Part shown: piece by piece, positions 14,398 to 23,370 of the stretch
How positions within the stretch are numbered: position 1 is the stretch's first letter
Layout of the letters: the number at the start of each line of letters is the position of its first letter
Source of the DNA: an uncultured Aquimarina sp.
Lineage (GTDB): Bacteria > Bacteroidota > Bacteroidia > Flavobacteriales > Flavobacteriaceae
DNA: 39,252 nucleotides
NCBI GenBank assembly: GCA_947496555.1
Contig: CANMDH010000047.1
Span: 1-39,252 of the forward strand
Reading direction: 5' to 3'
Position numbers and translations under genes: made by a program
The notes under the pieces: model-generated
The model's database searches: none
Told to the model about the DNA's origin: nothing
The model's input: only the letters and a program-made list of their open reading frames with translations

Positions 14398-15258
14398 ATG
14401 AAGGTTTCTTATGAACAAATCTATCTGGGGCAATCAAAATCACTGAAGATAGAAAGCTATACTAATAAATCACATTGTGATAATGTGAGCTGGCATCTGC
14501 ATCCCGAGTATGAGCTCGTCTTTATTAAAAGTGGCCAAGGAAGTATTCAGATTGATTCGCATCATGAGGATTACCAAAATGGTTTACTCATTTTTTTAGG
14601 TCCAAACATTCCACATATGCCATTTGGAAACAAACAATTTAATAACAATATCGAAGTAGTAATACAATTTCCTGAAAGTTTTATTACCGAAAAACTTGCA
14701 CATTTTCCTGAGTTTGAAGAAATACTTTCTTTTGTAAAAAAAGCAAAGAATGGTATTGTATTTTCACCAGAAACCCATAAAAAGCTTCAATCCTCGTTTT
14801 TGAAATTTGCTAAGCAAAATAATACTCAAAAACTATTGAATGTCATCGATACCCTATATCAACTTTCTATCTCAAAAAATCAAAGAACCATTCTTAAAGG
14901 TATTCTTTCATTGGATATAAACAAACATTCGCTTGAAAGAGTTTCTAAAGTATACCAGTATGTAAATGATCATTATGACGAGGAAATAAGATCTGAAAAT
15001 CTGGCAAAACAACTAGGATTGACCCCAAATTCTTTTTGTAGAATATTTAAAACAGTGACCAACCGAAATTTCATCGATTTTTTGAATGAATTTAGGATAA
15101 AAAAAGCACAAGAACATTTTGAACATAATAACACTTCGATATCAGAAGCAATGTATCTATGTGGCTTCAATGACCCCTCTTATTTCTCAAGACAATTCAA
15201 GAAATATTCAGGTCTCACACCTTCTAATTTTATTTATCGGTTAAACCACTCGAAATAA
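14398..15258 (+). CDS. AraC family transcriptional regulator with cupin sensor
   Basis: 286 residues. The N-terminal cupin has the metal-site-like pattern WHLHPEYELVFIKSGQGSIQID (about residues 32-53) and IPHMPFG, typical of effector-binding AraC regulators. The DNA-binding half (about 185-283) contains IRSENLAKQLGLTPNSFCRIFKTV and SISEAMYLCGFNDPSYFSRQFKKYSGLTPSNF. It starts 138 nt from the divergent MFS gene and ends 75 nt before kynureninase, so it may control the transporter, the kynurenine genes or both. An IclR regulator inside the cluster provides a second candidate. Confidence 0.9.
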   Translation: MKVSYEQIYLGQSKSLKIESYTNKSHCDNVSWHLHPEYELVFIKSGQGSIQIDSHHEDYQNGLLIFLGPNIPHMPFGNKQFNNNIEVVIQFPESFITEKLAHFPEFEEILSFVKKAKNGIVFSPETHKKLQSSFLKFAKQNNTQKLLNVIDTLYQLSISKNQRTILKGILSLDINKHSLERVSKVYQYVNDHYDEEIRSENLAKQLGLTPNSFCRIFKTVTNRNFIDFLNEFRIKKAQEHFEHNNTSISEAMYLCGFNDPSYFSRQFKKYSGLTPSNFIYRLNHSK

Positions 15259-15259
15259 C

Positions 15260-15292
15260 TTGTGAATTTCTCTTATTATTAACTATTTTTTG
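15260..15292 (+). promoter_or_regulatory. Possible promoter of the kynurenine genes
   Basis: TTG at 15260-15262 is followed, 21 bases on, by TATTTTTTG (15284-15292), which is a -7 element with one extra base between TA and TTTG. The kynureninase ATG is about 41 bp downstream. The match is imperfect and the region is T-rich. Confidence 0.25.
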
Positions 15293-15333
15293 TATTTTAG
15301 TAAAACACTGTTTCAATAATTAAAACAATACTG

Positions 15334-16602
15334 ATGCCTACCTTACTTAAATCAAGTTTAGCCTATGCAAAAGAACAGGATCAAAAAGATACATTGGCAC
15401 ATTATAGAGATCAATTTCATATTCCAAAAGATGAAGATGGGAATAATTGGATATACATGTGCGGTAATTCTCTTGGTCTTCAGCCTAAAACCGCGAAGCA
15501 GTACATTCAACAAGAGTTAGATGACTGGGCAAAACTTGGTGTAGAAGGTCATTTTGAAGCCAAAAATCCCTGGATGCCTTATCATGAATTCCTTACTGAG
15601 GCAATGGCCAAAGTAGTAGGTGCAAAACCCATAGAGGTTGTGATCATGAATACTTTAACAACCAACTTACACTTGCTTATGGTATCCTTTTACCAACCTA
15701 CTGCAACAAAATATAAAATAGTCATAGAAAGCGATGCCTTTCCTTCAGACCGTTATGCAGTAGAATCTCAGCTTCGTTTTCATGGATTTGATCACAAAGA
15801 AGGGTTAATAGAATGGACCCCGCGTGAAGGAGAAGAACTACTGCGATTACAAGATTTAGAAACCATTCTTGATCAGCAAGGAGATGAGATTGCTTTACTA
15901 TTAATTGGGGGTGTAAATTATTATACAGGACAATATATAGATCCAAAAAAAATCGCAGCACTTGGACATGCCAAAAACTGCATGGTAGGGATAGATCTGG
16001 CACATGGCGTAGGTAACATCATGCCTAATCTTCATGATTCGGGAGTGGATTTTGCTGCGTGGTGTACCTACAAATATCTAAACTCAGGCCCTGGTAGCCT
16101 GGGAGGGTTATTTGTTCACGAAAAACATGCGTATAATAAGGAGTTAAAGCGTTTTGCAGGTTGGTGGAGCCATAATAAAAATACACGTTTCAATATGCGT
16201 CAAGAGTTTGATGTTATGCCCGGTGCAGAGGGCTTTCAATTAAGCAACCCTCCTATTCTTTCAATGGCGGCAATCAAGGCTTCTTTGGACATGTTTGAGG
16301 AAATAGGTATGCGTGCCCTAAGAGAAAAATCCAAAGCTCTCACAGGTTATTTTGAATTTCTAATTAACGAGATAGGCACCGATAGGATTAGAATAATTAC
16401 TCCTAACAATCCTGAAGAAAGAGGATGTCAACTTTCTATCCAGGTAAGGAATGCCGATAAAAGCCTACATCAGAAACTTACAGACCATCATATTATTACA
16501 GATTGGAGAGAACCCGATGTAATACGCTGCGCCCCTGTTCCTCTATACAACAGTTTTGAAGATGTATACACCATGGTCCAAACTTTAAAAAAGTTGCTGT
16601 AA
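15334..16602 (+). CDS. kynU: Kynureninase
   Basis: 422 residues, the normal bacterial length. This PLP enzyme splits kynurenine or 3-hydroxykynurenine into anthranilate or 3-hydroxyanthranilate plus alanine. The family pattern is full: YMCGNSLGLQPK near residue 41, EGHFEAKNPWMPYHE, the phosphate-binding MNTLTTNLHLL (about 105-115), D221 and H224 in GIDLAHGVGN, and the Schiff-base lysine K247 in CTYKYLNSGPGS. With the next gene being a 3-monooxygenase, its physiological substrate is probably 3-hydroxykynurenine. The stop overlaps the next start by one base (TAATG), indicating translational coupling. Confidence 0.96.
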   Translation: MPTLLKSSLAYAKEQDQKDTLAHYRDQFHIPKDEDGNNWIYMCGNSLGLQPKTAKQYIQQELDDWAKLGVEGHFEAKNPWMPYHEFLTEAMAKVVGAKPIEVVIMNTLTTNLHLLMVSFYQPTATKYKIVIESDAFPSDRYAVESQLRFHGFDHKEGLIEWTPREGEELLRLQDLETILDQQGDEIALLLIGGVNYYTGQYIDPKKIAALGHAKNCMVGIDLAHGVGNIMPNLHDSGVDFAAWCTYKYLNSGPGSLGGLFVHEKHAYNKELKRFAGWWSHNKNTRFNMRQEFDVMPGAEGFQLSNPPILSMAAIKASLDMFEEIGMRALREKSKALTGYFEFLINEIGTDRIRIITPNNPEERGCQLSIQVRNADKSLHQKLTDHHIITDWREPDVIRCAPVPLYNSFEDVYTMVQTLKKLL

Positions 16603-17999
16603 TGCCAAGAAAAGAACATATACTAATTATTGGAGCTGGTCTCTGCGGATCTATGTTAGCATTAAGAATGGCACAGAGAGGATACAAAGTGTCCTTATAC
16701 GAAGGTAGACCAGATCTAAGAACTACTGATATCTCGGCAGGACGCTCTATCAATCTCGCGTTGTCTGATCGCGGTTTAAAAGCGATCAAAATGGTAGGAA
16801 TGACTGATAAGGTGCTACCATTTTGTATCCCTATGTATGGTAGATTGATGCATGATATTGAAGGAAATACTTTTGCATCTAACTATTCGGGCAGAGATGG
16901 AGAATATATTAACTCGATGTCGCGCGGGACTCTAAACGGATTACTGCTCACAGAAGCCGAAAAACATGAAAATGTAACCATTCATTTCAATAAAAAATGT
17001 ACCGGCATAGATATTGAAAAAACCATTGCTAAATTTAAATGCTATATCACCAAAGAAAAATTTGAAGTAGATGCCGATATTATTCTTGGTGCAGATGGAG
17101 CCGGTTCGGCTCTTAGAAAAAGTTACTATCTAGAAAAGAAATTTTTATTTAGTAATTCTCAAAACTTCCTAACTCACGGCTATAAGGAGTTGGAAATACC
17201 TGCAGATAAATTAGGAAAACATAAGATAAGTAAGGATCATTTGCATATTTGGCCAAGAGGACAATACATGCTGATTGCGCTTCCTAATTTAGATGGTAGT
17301 TTTACGGTGACTTTATTTTTATCTTATGATGAAGGTGAATATAATTTCAACAACCTAACTTCCTTAGAGAAAGTAACCGAGTTTTTCGAATCACAATTTC
17401 CAGATACATTGGATTTAATTCCGGATCTAAATCATGAATTTTTTAATAACCCCACAGGTGCCTTGGGAACAGTAAAATGTTCTCCTTGGTATTATAAAGG
17501 AAAAACACTATTAATGGGAGATGCTGCACACGCCATTGTTCCATTTTATGGTCAAGGAATGAATGCTTCTTTTGAAGATGTTATTGTCTTTGATGAGATT
17601 TTGGATCAGCATGAAGGAGATTGGGAGACAACTTTTAAAGCTTATGAAAAAGCGAGGAAAGAAGACACAGATGCTATTGCAGACCTGGCTATTGATAATT
17701 ATTATGAAATGCGCGACCATGTAGCCAACCCAATTTTTAAGGAAAAAAGAAGGTTAGAAATGGCCTTAGAAAAAGCATTCCCAAATGAATATTTTTCAAA
17801 ATACTCTATGGTGACTTTTAATGAAAATATAAACTATGCTAAAGCTATGAAAATTGGTAGAGCGCAGGACAAAGCCCTATTAAATCTGATTGCGGATAAC
17901 GAGATAGATACCACTGGTGATTTAAAAGAAATTTTAAACCTGGTGCAAAAAGAAACAAACGAAATATTAGAAGAGGATAAAATAGCTGGATTAAAATAA
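16602..17999 (+). CDS. kmo: Kynurenine 3-monooxygenase
   Basis: 465 residues, FAD-dependent hydroxylase of the PHBH class that turns kynurenine into 3-hydroxykynurenine with NADPH and O2. Visible are the dinucleotide motif IIGAGLCGSMLALRMAQRG (residues about 8-26), the KMO signature GRSINLALSDRGLKAI (about 47-62), the DG-type motif ILGADGAGSALRK (about 161-173) and the FAD ribose motif MGDAAHAIVPFYGQGMNASFED (about 306-327). The C-terminal helices are less hydrophobic than in the mitochondrial enzyme. It shares one base with kynU upstream. Confidence 0.96.
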   Translation: MPRKEHILIIGAGLCGSMLALRMAQRGYKVSLYEGRPDLRTTDISAGRSINLALSDRGLKAIKMVGMTDKVLPFCIPMYGRLMHDIEGNTFASNYSGRDGEYINSMSRGTLNGLLLTEAEKHENVTIHFNKKCTGIDIEKTIAKFKCYITKEKFEVDADIILGADGAGSALRKSYYLEKKFLFSNSQNFLTHGYKELEIPADKLGKHKISKDHLHIWPRGQYMLIALPNLDGSFTVTLFLSYDEGEYNFNNLTSLEKVTEFFESQFPDTLDLIPDLNHEFFNNPTGALGTVKCSPWYYKGKTLLMGDAAHAIVPFYGQGMNASFEDVIVFDEILDQHEGDWETTFKAYEKARKEDTDAIADLAIDNYYEMRDHVANPIFKEKRRLEMALEKAFPNEYFSKYSMVTFNENINYAKAMKIGRAQDKALLNLIADNEIDTTGDLKEILNLVQKETNEILEEDKIAGLK

Positions 18000-18038
18000 T
18001 TATAACAGGTATAACAAAAAAATTGATTATCATAAACA

Positions 18039-18455
18039 ATGAGTAAAGGCAAACTAGTAAAAGGTAAAGCAACACCTCGAGGCAAATTCCCTCATGTAAA
18101 GCGTGTTGGTGATTTTATATACGTTTCGGGTACAAGTTCAAGAAGACCAGACAATTCATTTGAAGGAGTTGAAGTTGACGAGTTTGGCACCACCAAACTT
18201 AATATCAAAGCACAAACGAAAGCAGTTTTAGAAAACATCAATGATATCTTAAAAGAAGAAGGTGCAAGCCTAAAAGATATTGTTGATATCACTTCATTTT
18301 TAGTCAATATGAATGATTTTGGAGGATATAACGAAGTATATGCCCAATATTTTGATTATGATGGTCCCACCAGAACGACTGTTGCGGTGCATCAACTACC
18401 ACATCCCCATTTATTAATAGAAATAAAGGCAGTGGCTTATAAAAAACAGAATTAA
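18039..18455 (+). CDS. RidA-family protein, probable 2-aminomuconate deaminase
   Basis: 138 residues of the YjgF/RidA trimer fold. Features are [25 protein letters not shown] at the start, [32 protein letters not shown] in the middle and [27 protein letters not shown] at the end. The long N-terminal loop and the [12 protein letters not shown] ending are typical of 2-aminomuconate deaminases (AmnD/NbaF) rather than general RidA, which has the RxxVxV...P...VEIE form. It would release ammonia from 2-aminomuconate to give 2-oxo-3-hexenedioate. Its place in the kynurenine cluster supports this. It starts 39 nt after kmo. Confidence 0.85.
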   Translation: MSKGKLVKGKATPRGKFPHVKRVGDFIYVSGTSSRRPDNSFEGVEVDEFGTTKLNIKAQTKAVLENINDILKEEGASLKDIVDITSFLVNMNDFGGYNEVYAQYFDYDGPTRTTVAVHQLPHPHLLIEIKAVAYKKQN

Positions 18456-18485
18456 GACTGTTTTGAAACCTAGAAAATAAATTAC

Positions 18486-19256
18486 ATGATGAGTAACACT
18501 GTAAGTAAAAAAATTCTAAATACTTCTGTTGAAAAAGCATTCAAAATTTTGGAATGTTTTTCTACGGATAGAATAGAATTAGGTGTTACCGAAATAGCGA
18601 AACAAATGGGCACAAATAAAAGTGCCGTATACAGAATGCTTGCCACTATGGAGGCACTCAATGTTATTCAGCAAAATCCTGAAAATGAAAAATATAGATT
18701 AGGGCTTAAATTATTCGAATTGGGTCAAAAAGTAAGTATAAATAAAAACTTTATATCTAAGGCCAGGCCATTTATGGAAGAATTGGTAAAACGAGCAGGT
18801 GAAACAGCTCATTTAGCTATTTACAAAAATCAAAAAGTATATTTTCTTGATAAAGTTGTGGGTAGGCACGATTTACAAATCAATTCGCAAATCGGTACCG
18901 AGAAACCACTGCATTGCACAGGATTAGGAAAGGTTATGCTTGCCTTTGCAGAACATGACTCCAAAAACATCATTGCGAACCTTAATTTGGAATCTGTTAC
19001 CAAAAACACCATAACCGATAAAAGAAAATTAATTTCAGAAGTCGAATTTATAAAAAGTAATGGTTTTGCCCTAGATCTCGAAGAAAACGAAATAGGGCTG
19101 GTGTGCGTAGCTGTTCCCGTTTTTAATACCACCGGAAAATTTATTGCCGCTATAAGCACTTCAGGTCCTTCAGCCCGATTTAATGAAGATGAAATTCAGA
19201 CATATACGGGTGATCTAAAACAAACAGCCGAGCAGCTAAAATATATTTTCAGTTAA
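18486..19256 (+). CDS. IclR family transcriptional regulator
   Basis: 256 residues. The N-terminal winged helix (about 12-75: SVEKAFKILECFSTDRIELGVTEIAKQMGTNKSAVYRMLATME) and the C-terminal IclR effector domain (AGETAHLAIYKNQKVYFLDKV, LHCTGLGKVMLAF, AISTSGPSARF) are both full. Such regulators commonly control aromatic catabolism and bind small acids. Lying between the deaminase and the semialdehyde dehydrogenase, with gaps of 30 and 17 nt, it is probably co-transcribed with its targets and responsive to a pathway intermediate. Two ATGs (18486, 18489) are possible starts. Confidence 0.92.
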   Translation: MMSNTVSKKILNTSVEKAFKILECFSTDRIELGVTEIAKQMGTNKSAVYRMLATMEALNVIQQNPENEKYRLGLKLFELGQKVSINKNFISKARPFMEELVKRAGETAHLAIYKNQKVYFLDKVVGRHDLQINSQIGTEKPLHCTGLGKVMLAFAEHDSKNIIANLNLESVTKNTITDKRKLISEVEFIKSNGFALDLEENEIGLVCVAVPVFNTTGKFIAAISTSGPSARFNEDEIQTYTGDLKQTAEQLKYIFS

Positions 19257-19273
19257 TTGAAAACACACTAATT

Positions 19274-20716
19274 ATGGAAAAAATATTGAACTATATCGAT
19301 GGCGAATTCAAAGCTCCAATACATGATAATTGGATCGATAATTACAATCCATCGACGGGTAAAATATATAGTTTAATTCCTAATTCAACAGTAGTAGACG
19401 TGCATGATGCTTATGAAGCGGCTGCAAAAGCATTCCCCACATGGTCAAATAGCACCTTACAAGAACGCAGTAAAATTTTGTCAAGGATAGCTTCTCTTAT
19501 TACCGAAAATTTGGACACTCTGGCCAAGGCAGAAGCTATTGATAATGGTAAACCATTAAGTGTAGCTACTAGCGTGGATATTCCAAGAGCCTCTTCTAAT
19601 TTTCAATTTTTTGCGCAAGCCATTACACAATTTTCCAGTGAATCTCATGAAAGTGTGGGGCTAGATGCCATTAACTTTACATTGAGGCAATCCATTGGAG
19701 TGGTAAGTTGTATTTCTCCCTGGAATCTTCCACTCTATTTATTTACATGGAAAATTGCTCCTGCTTTGGCTGCAGGTAATACGGTGGTAGCCAAACCCAG
19801 TGAGATCACTCCAATGACCTCGTATTTATTAGGTCAAATTTGTACCAAAGCCGGATTACCAAAAGGTGTTTTAAATATCGTTCATGGACAAGGAAATACT
19901 ACCGGACAAGCTATTATAGAACATCCGGGGATTAAGGCCATTTCTTTTACCGGTGGGACAGCAACTGGGGCACATATAGCCAAAATTGCGGCTCCCATGT
20001 TCAAGAAATTATCTCTTGAATTAGGAGGCAAAAATCCAAACTTGATTTTTGCGGACTGCGACTATGATAAAATGCTCAACACAACGGTGCGATCATCTTT
20101 TGCGAACCAAGGGCAAATATGCCTCTGTGGTTCCAGAATATTTATAGAAAGGACTATTTATGACAAGTTTAAAACCGATTTCATAGCCAAAACCAAAGCT
20201 TTAAAAGTGGGACAGCCAATGGATAAAGAGACCAATATTGGAGCACTGGTTTCAAAACCCCATTTAGAGAAGGTAAAGTCTTATATAGATATTGCAAAAG
20301 AAGAAGGTGGTACAATTTTATGTGGGGGTGAATATGTCACTGTAAAGGATTATGAAAATGGATACTATCTGCAACCCACAATTATAGAGGTTAATACTGC
20401 CGATTGCCGGGTAATGCAGGAAGAAATTTTTGGACCAGTTGTAACCATTATGCCTTTTGATACTGATGAAGAAGTCTTAGCACTAGCAAATGGAGTTCGT
20501 TATGGGCTATCTAGCACTATTTGGACCAATAACTTGAACAGAAGTATGCATTTTGCCAAACATATACAAGCAGGTATTGTTTGGATAAACACTTGGATGA
20601 TGCGTGATTTGCGTACTGCATTTGGAGGCACAAAAGACTCTGGTGTAGGTCGTGAAGGCGGTCTAGAAGCATTACGTTTCTTTACCGAACCCAAAAATGT
20701 TTGCATACAATATTAG
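19274..20716 (+). CDS. Aldehyde dehydrogenase, probable 2-aminomuconate semialdehyde dehydrogenase
   Basis: 480 residues, the normal ALDH length. The cofactor and active-site motifs are present: SPWNLPLYLFTWKIAPALAAGN (N151), SFTGGTATG (about 224-232), the general base in SLELGGKNPN (E249) and the catalytic cysteine in NQGQIC (C283). The opening YIDGEF and the C-terminal GGTKDSGVGREGG fit the 2-hydroxymuconate/2-aminomuconate semialdehyde branch. It would oxidise 2-aminomuconate 6-semialdehyde with NAD+, feeding the deaminase upstream. The next gene's upstream frame overlaps its end, but the chosen start there does not. Confidence 0.9.
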   Translation: MEKILNYIDGEFKAPIHDNWIDNYNPSTGKIYSLIPNSTVVDVHDAYEAAAKAFPTWSNSTLQERSKILSRIASLITENLDTLAKAEAIDNGKPLSVATSVDIPRASSNFQFFAQAITQFSSESHESVGLDAINFTLRQSIGVVSCISPWNLPLYLFTWKIAPALAAGNTVVAKPSEITPMTSYLLGQICTKAGLPKGVLNIVHGQGNTTGQAIIEHPGIKAISFTGGTATGAHIAKIAAPMFKKLSLELGGKNPNLIFADCDYDKMLNTTVRSSFANQGQICLCGSRIFIERTIYDKFKTDFIAKTKALKVGQPMDKETNIGALVSKPHLEKVKSYIDIAKEEGGTILCGGEYVTVKDYENGYYLQPTIIEVNTADCRVMQEEIFGPVVTIMPFDTDEEVLALANGVRYGLSSTIWTNNLNRSMHFAKHIQAGIVWINTWMMRDLRTAFGGTKDSGVGREGGLEALRFFTEPKNVCIQY

Positions 20717-20744
20717 AAATACTATAAATTTTAGAACATCAATA

Positions 20745-21524
20745 ATGAATCTAAATCTAACTCATAAAAATGCATTGGTTTGTGGAAGCACCCAAGGAAT
20801 TGGTAAAGCATCTGCAAAGCAATTAGCCAAACTAGGTGCTAACATTACCCTGGTTGCAAGGAATGAAGAAAAATTAAAAACCACCTTAAAAGAATTGGCG
20901 ACAGATCAAGGCCAATCGCACAATTATATTATCGCAGATTTCCAAAACCCTGAAAACCTAAAACAAAAAATTTCTGCTAGTAGTCGAACCTATCATATTT
21001 TAATAAACAACACAGGAGGACCAGCTGGAGGACCCATATTTAATGCTAATTTGGAAGAATTCGAAAAAGCATTTACGCAACATCTTAAATGTAATCATGT
21101 CCTGGTTCAAGCCGTGGTTCCAGGAATGAAAACCGAGGGTTATGGAAGAATTATTAATATCATTTCTACTTCTGTAAAACAACCCTTAAATGGGTTAGGT
21201 GTTTCTAATACCATTCGCGGTGCAGTGGCCAATTGGTCAAAAACATTGGCAAACGAATTAGGCTCATTTGGAATAACGGTGAACAATGTTTTGCCAGGAG
21301 CGACCGCTACAGAACGATTAAATGAAATCATTAACAATAAAGCTAAAAAAACAGGAAAATCCATAGAAGAAGTTTCTAATGCCATGAAGAATGAAGTACC
21401 GGCAAAACGATTTGCAAAACCTGAAGAAATTGCTAATGCTGTAGCGTTTTTAGCATCAGAAGCAGCTTCCTATATCAACGGAATAAATGTTCCCGTAGAT
21501 GGTGGTAGGACAAAGTCCTTATAG
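20745..21524 (+). CDS. Non-canonical short-chain dehydrogenase/reductase-like protein
   Basis: 259 residues with an SDR Rossmann fold: CGSTQGIGKASAKQLAKLGA (TGxxxGIG with Cys for Thr), ADFQNP, and ILINNTGGPAGGP in place of NNAG. The catalytic Tyr-x-x-x-Lys is replaced: by alignment back from LANEL, S and R of VSNTIR stand at the Tyr and Lys positions. The SDR serine is kept in NIISTS. The C-terminus is typical (EEIANAVAFLASEAASYINGINVPVDGG). An upstream ATG at 20697 would overlap the ALDH gene; the ATG at 20745 gives the usual N-terminus. Its step in kynurenine breakdown is unknown, and classical hydride chemistry is doubtful. Confidence 0.88.
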   Translation: MNLNLTHKNALVCGSTQGIGKASAKQLAKLGANITLVARNEEKLKTTLKELATDQGQSHNYIIADFQNPENLKQKISASSRTYHILINNTGGPAGGPIFNANLEEFEKAFTQHLKCNHVLVQAVVPGMKTEGYGRIINIISTSVKQPLNGLGVSNTIRGAVANWSKTLANELGSFGITVNNVLPGATATERLNEIINNKAKKTGKSIEEVSNAMKNEVPAKRFAKPEEIANAVAFLASEAASYINGINVPVDGGRTKSL

Positions 21525-21609
21525 TTAACTATTTATTATTACAAAATACAAATCAAAATAAGTAACTTTAATACAGTTTAATAAGTGCATCACAAATTAA
21601 AACAAACGC

Positions 21610-22134
21610 ATGAGTAATCTAGTTTCACCATTAAATTTTAAAGCCTGGATAGACGAACATCGTCATTTATTAAAACCACCTGTGGGTAATAAATGTGTAT
21701 GGGAAAATGGCGATTTTATTGTAATGGTAGTCGGAGGTCCAAATAACAGAAAGGACTATCACTACAATGAAACTCCAGAATTTTTTTATCAGGTAGAAGG
21801 AGATATCGTATTAAAAATAATTGATAACGGGATACCGAAAGATGTACATATCAAAGAAGGTGAAATTTATTTACTACCGCCAAAGGTTCCTCATTCTCCT
21901 CAACGAGGTTCTAATACGGTTGGCTTAGTAATAGAATATCCTCGCGAAAATGGAATGATGGATGCTTTAGAGTGGTATTGCGAGAAATGTAATACGCAAT
22001 TATATAGAGAAGAATTTGCGCTTGATAATATCGAAACAGATATGCCTATCATTTTTGATAAATATTATAGCGATGTGGACAAATGTACCTGTTCGAATTG
22101 TGGTGCCGTAATGGCAGCACCTAAAAAGAAATAA
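21610..22134 (+). CDS. nbaC: 3-hydroxyanthranilate 3,4-dioxygenase
   Basis: 174 residues, bacterial length. This Fe(II) cupin opens the ring of 3-hydroxyanthranilate to ACMS. The iron ligands H51, E57 and H95 lie in RKDYHYNETPEFFY and PKVPHSPQR and have the same numbers as in the well-studied Cupriavidus enzyme; the substrate arginines R47 and R99 are also kept. The C-terminal rubredoxin-like knuckles (CEKC at about 128-131 and CTCSNC) are complete, so it should bind the second iron. It begins 85 nt after the SDR gene, a gap long enough for an internal promoter. Confidence 0.96.
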   Translation: MSNLVSPLNFKAWIDEHRHLLKPPVGNKCVWENGDFIVMVVGGPNNRKDYHYNETPEFFYQVEGDIVLKIIDNGIPKDVHIKEGEIYLLPPKVPHSPQRGSNTVGLVIEYPRENGMMDALEWYCEKCNTQLYREEFALDNIETDMPIIFDKYYSDVDKCTCSNCGAVMAAPKKK

Positions 22135-22206
22135 TAACATATATAGAAGAACCGACATAACGAAATTGTAAAGATTTCTTATGCTCTATCAAACAATAAA
22201 TTAGTG

Positions 22207-23307
22207 ATGAAAAGAAAGCTCAGAATAAACGGACATTCTCATTTACTACCATATCCAGAAGAAATTCCCAAGTTTATGAAAGACAAGGAGATTTTTTGGG
22301 TAGATGATGAACGTAAGTACATGTTACAAAAAGGATGGAAACGACCCGTAACACACTCTAGTTTTTTCCTTGACGATAAACTAGAGTGGATGGAACATTA
22401 TAAAATCGATCATGCGGTGGTACTTAACCTTTCGCAATTGTATGGTAATGGTCTACGATTAGAAGAAATGAAACACGCCTTACGATTTCAAAACGATTTT
22501 AATGCACGTGTACAACAAGATCACCCTGATAAGTTTTCTTGTGGTTTTGTGGTGCATCCCGGATTCATAAATGGGGCACTATGGGAAATGGAACGCTGTG
22601 TAGAGGAGCTAGGAATGCGTGTATTGTGTTTACCTACACATTTTATGGATTCTATCGGACAATGGAGATGTATTTTTGATGAAGAAAACGACCCTATTTT
22701 TGAATTAGCAAACAAATACAAATTAGCCATAGAAGTGCATCCCTATGATGGAGATAAGATGATTAAATTAGAAAATGTTGCCTGGCGTTTTCACTTAGTA
22801 TGGATGTTGGCTCAATGTGGTGATGCGTATCATTTCTATACCCTTAATGGAATGCAAAATCGCTACCCAAACATTAGAACCTGTTTCGCTCATGGTGGGC
22901 AGTTGGCACAAATGAATTTAGGACGTCGTATACAAGGGTTTGACGGAAGACCGGATCTTTTTGAAGGAAAACAGCATCCAAGAAAAGCCGTTGGACATCC
23001 AAATATATATTTTGATACTCTTGTTCACGATACAGATTCTTTAAAACTAACTGTAGAACGGCAAGGTAGCAGACAAGTTATTATGGGGTTAGATGATCCA
23101 TATCCATTGGGCGAAATGGAAAGTTTACCTCAATCTTCTTATCCAGGTAAAATTTTGGATTTGGCATTAGAACGCGATATTATTGACAAAAAAGAGTATG
23201 ATGAAATATGGGAAGATAATGTATTACAATGGCTATTTGGTGATGATGAAGGTGCTAAGGAAAATTTGATAAATAAAATTTTGGGTGAAGTTGCAGAAGT
23301 AGATTAG
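22207..23307 (+). CDS. nbaD: Amidohydrolase, 2-amino-3-carboxymuconate semialdehyde decarboxylase (ACMSD)
   Basis: 366 residues of the amidohydrolase-2 family. Zinc ligands can be placed at H10 and H12 (NGHSH), H178 (EVHPY) and D296 (GLDDPYPLGE), with the catalytic histidine H229 in FAHGGQL; all agree with the known Pseudomonas ACMSD numbering within two residues. It decarboxylates ACMS to 2-aminomuconate semialdehyde and so diverts it from spontaneous closure to quinolinate. The frame is open from a GTG at 22204, but the ATG at 22207 gives the normal start. It is slightly longer than the Pseudomonas enzyme. Confidence 0.92.
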   Translation: MKRKLRINGHSHLLPYPEEIPKFMKDKEIFWVDDERKYMLQKGWKRPVTHSSFFLDDKLEWMEHYKIDHAVVLNLSQLYGNGLRLEEMKHALRFQNDFNARVQQDHPDKFSCGFVVHPGFINGALWEMERCVEELGMRVLCLPTHFMDSIGQWRCIFDEENDPIFELANKYKLAIEVHPYDGDKMIKLENVAWRFHLVWMLAQCGDAYHFYTLNGMQNRYPNIRTCFAHGGQLAQMNLGRRIQGFDGRPDLFEGKQHPRKAVGHPNIYFDTLVHDTDSLKLTVERQGSRQVIMGLDDPYPLGEMESLPQSSYPGKILDLALERDIIDKKEYDEIWEDNVLQWLFGDDEGAKENLINKILGEVAEVD

Positions 23308-23346
23308 AAGTCCAGAAGTTTTTATGGTTTGCTTTTTTAATTTCAA

Positions 23347-23354
23347 TAGCTTTG
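23347..23354 (+). promoter_or_regulatory. -7 element TAGCTTTG before the O-methyltransferase
   Basis: A full TAnnTTTG match ends 16 bases before the ATG at 23371. A TTTG at 23328-23331 lies 15 bases upstream, slightly closer than the usual 17-23. This suggests that the methyltransferase can be expressed apart from the cluster. Confidence 0.4.
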
Positions 23355-23370
23355 CAAAAAAGTTATCTGT

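Noticed and set aside
20697-20744. N-terminal extension of the SDR-like protein from the ATG at 20697
   Set aside because: It would overlap the dehydrogenase gene by 20 bases and add 16 residues before the normal SDR N-terminus.
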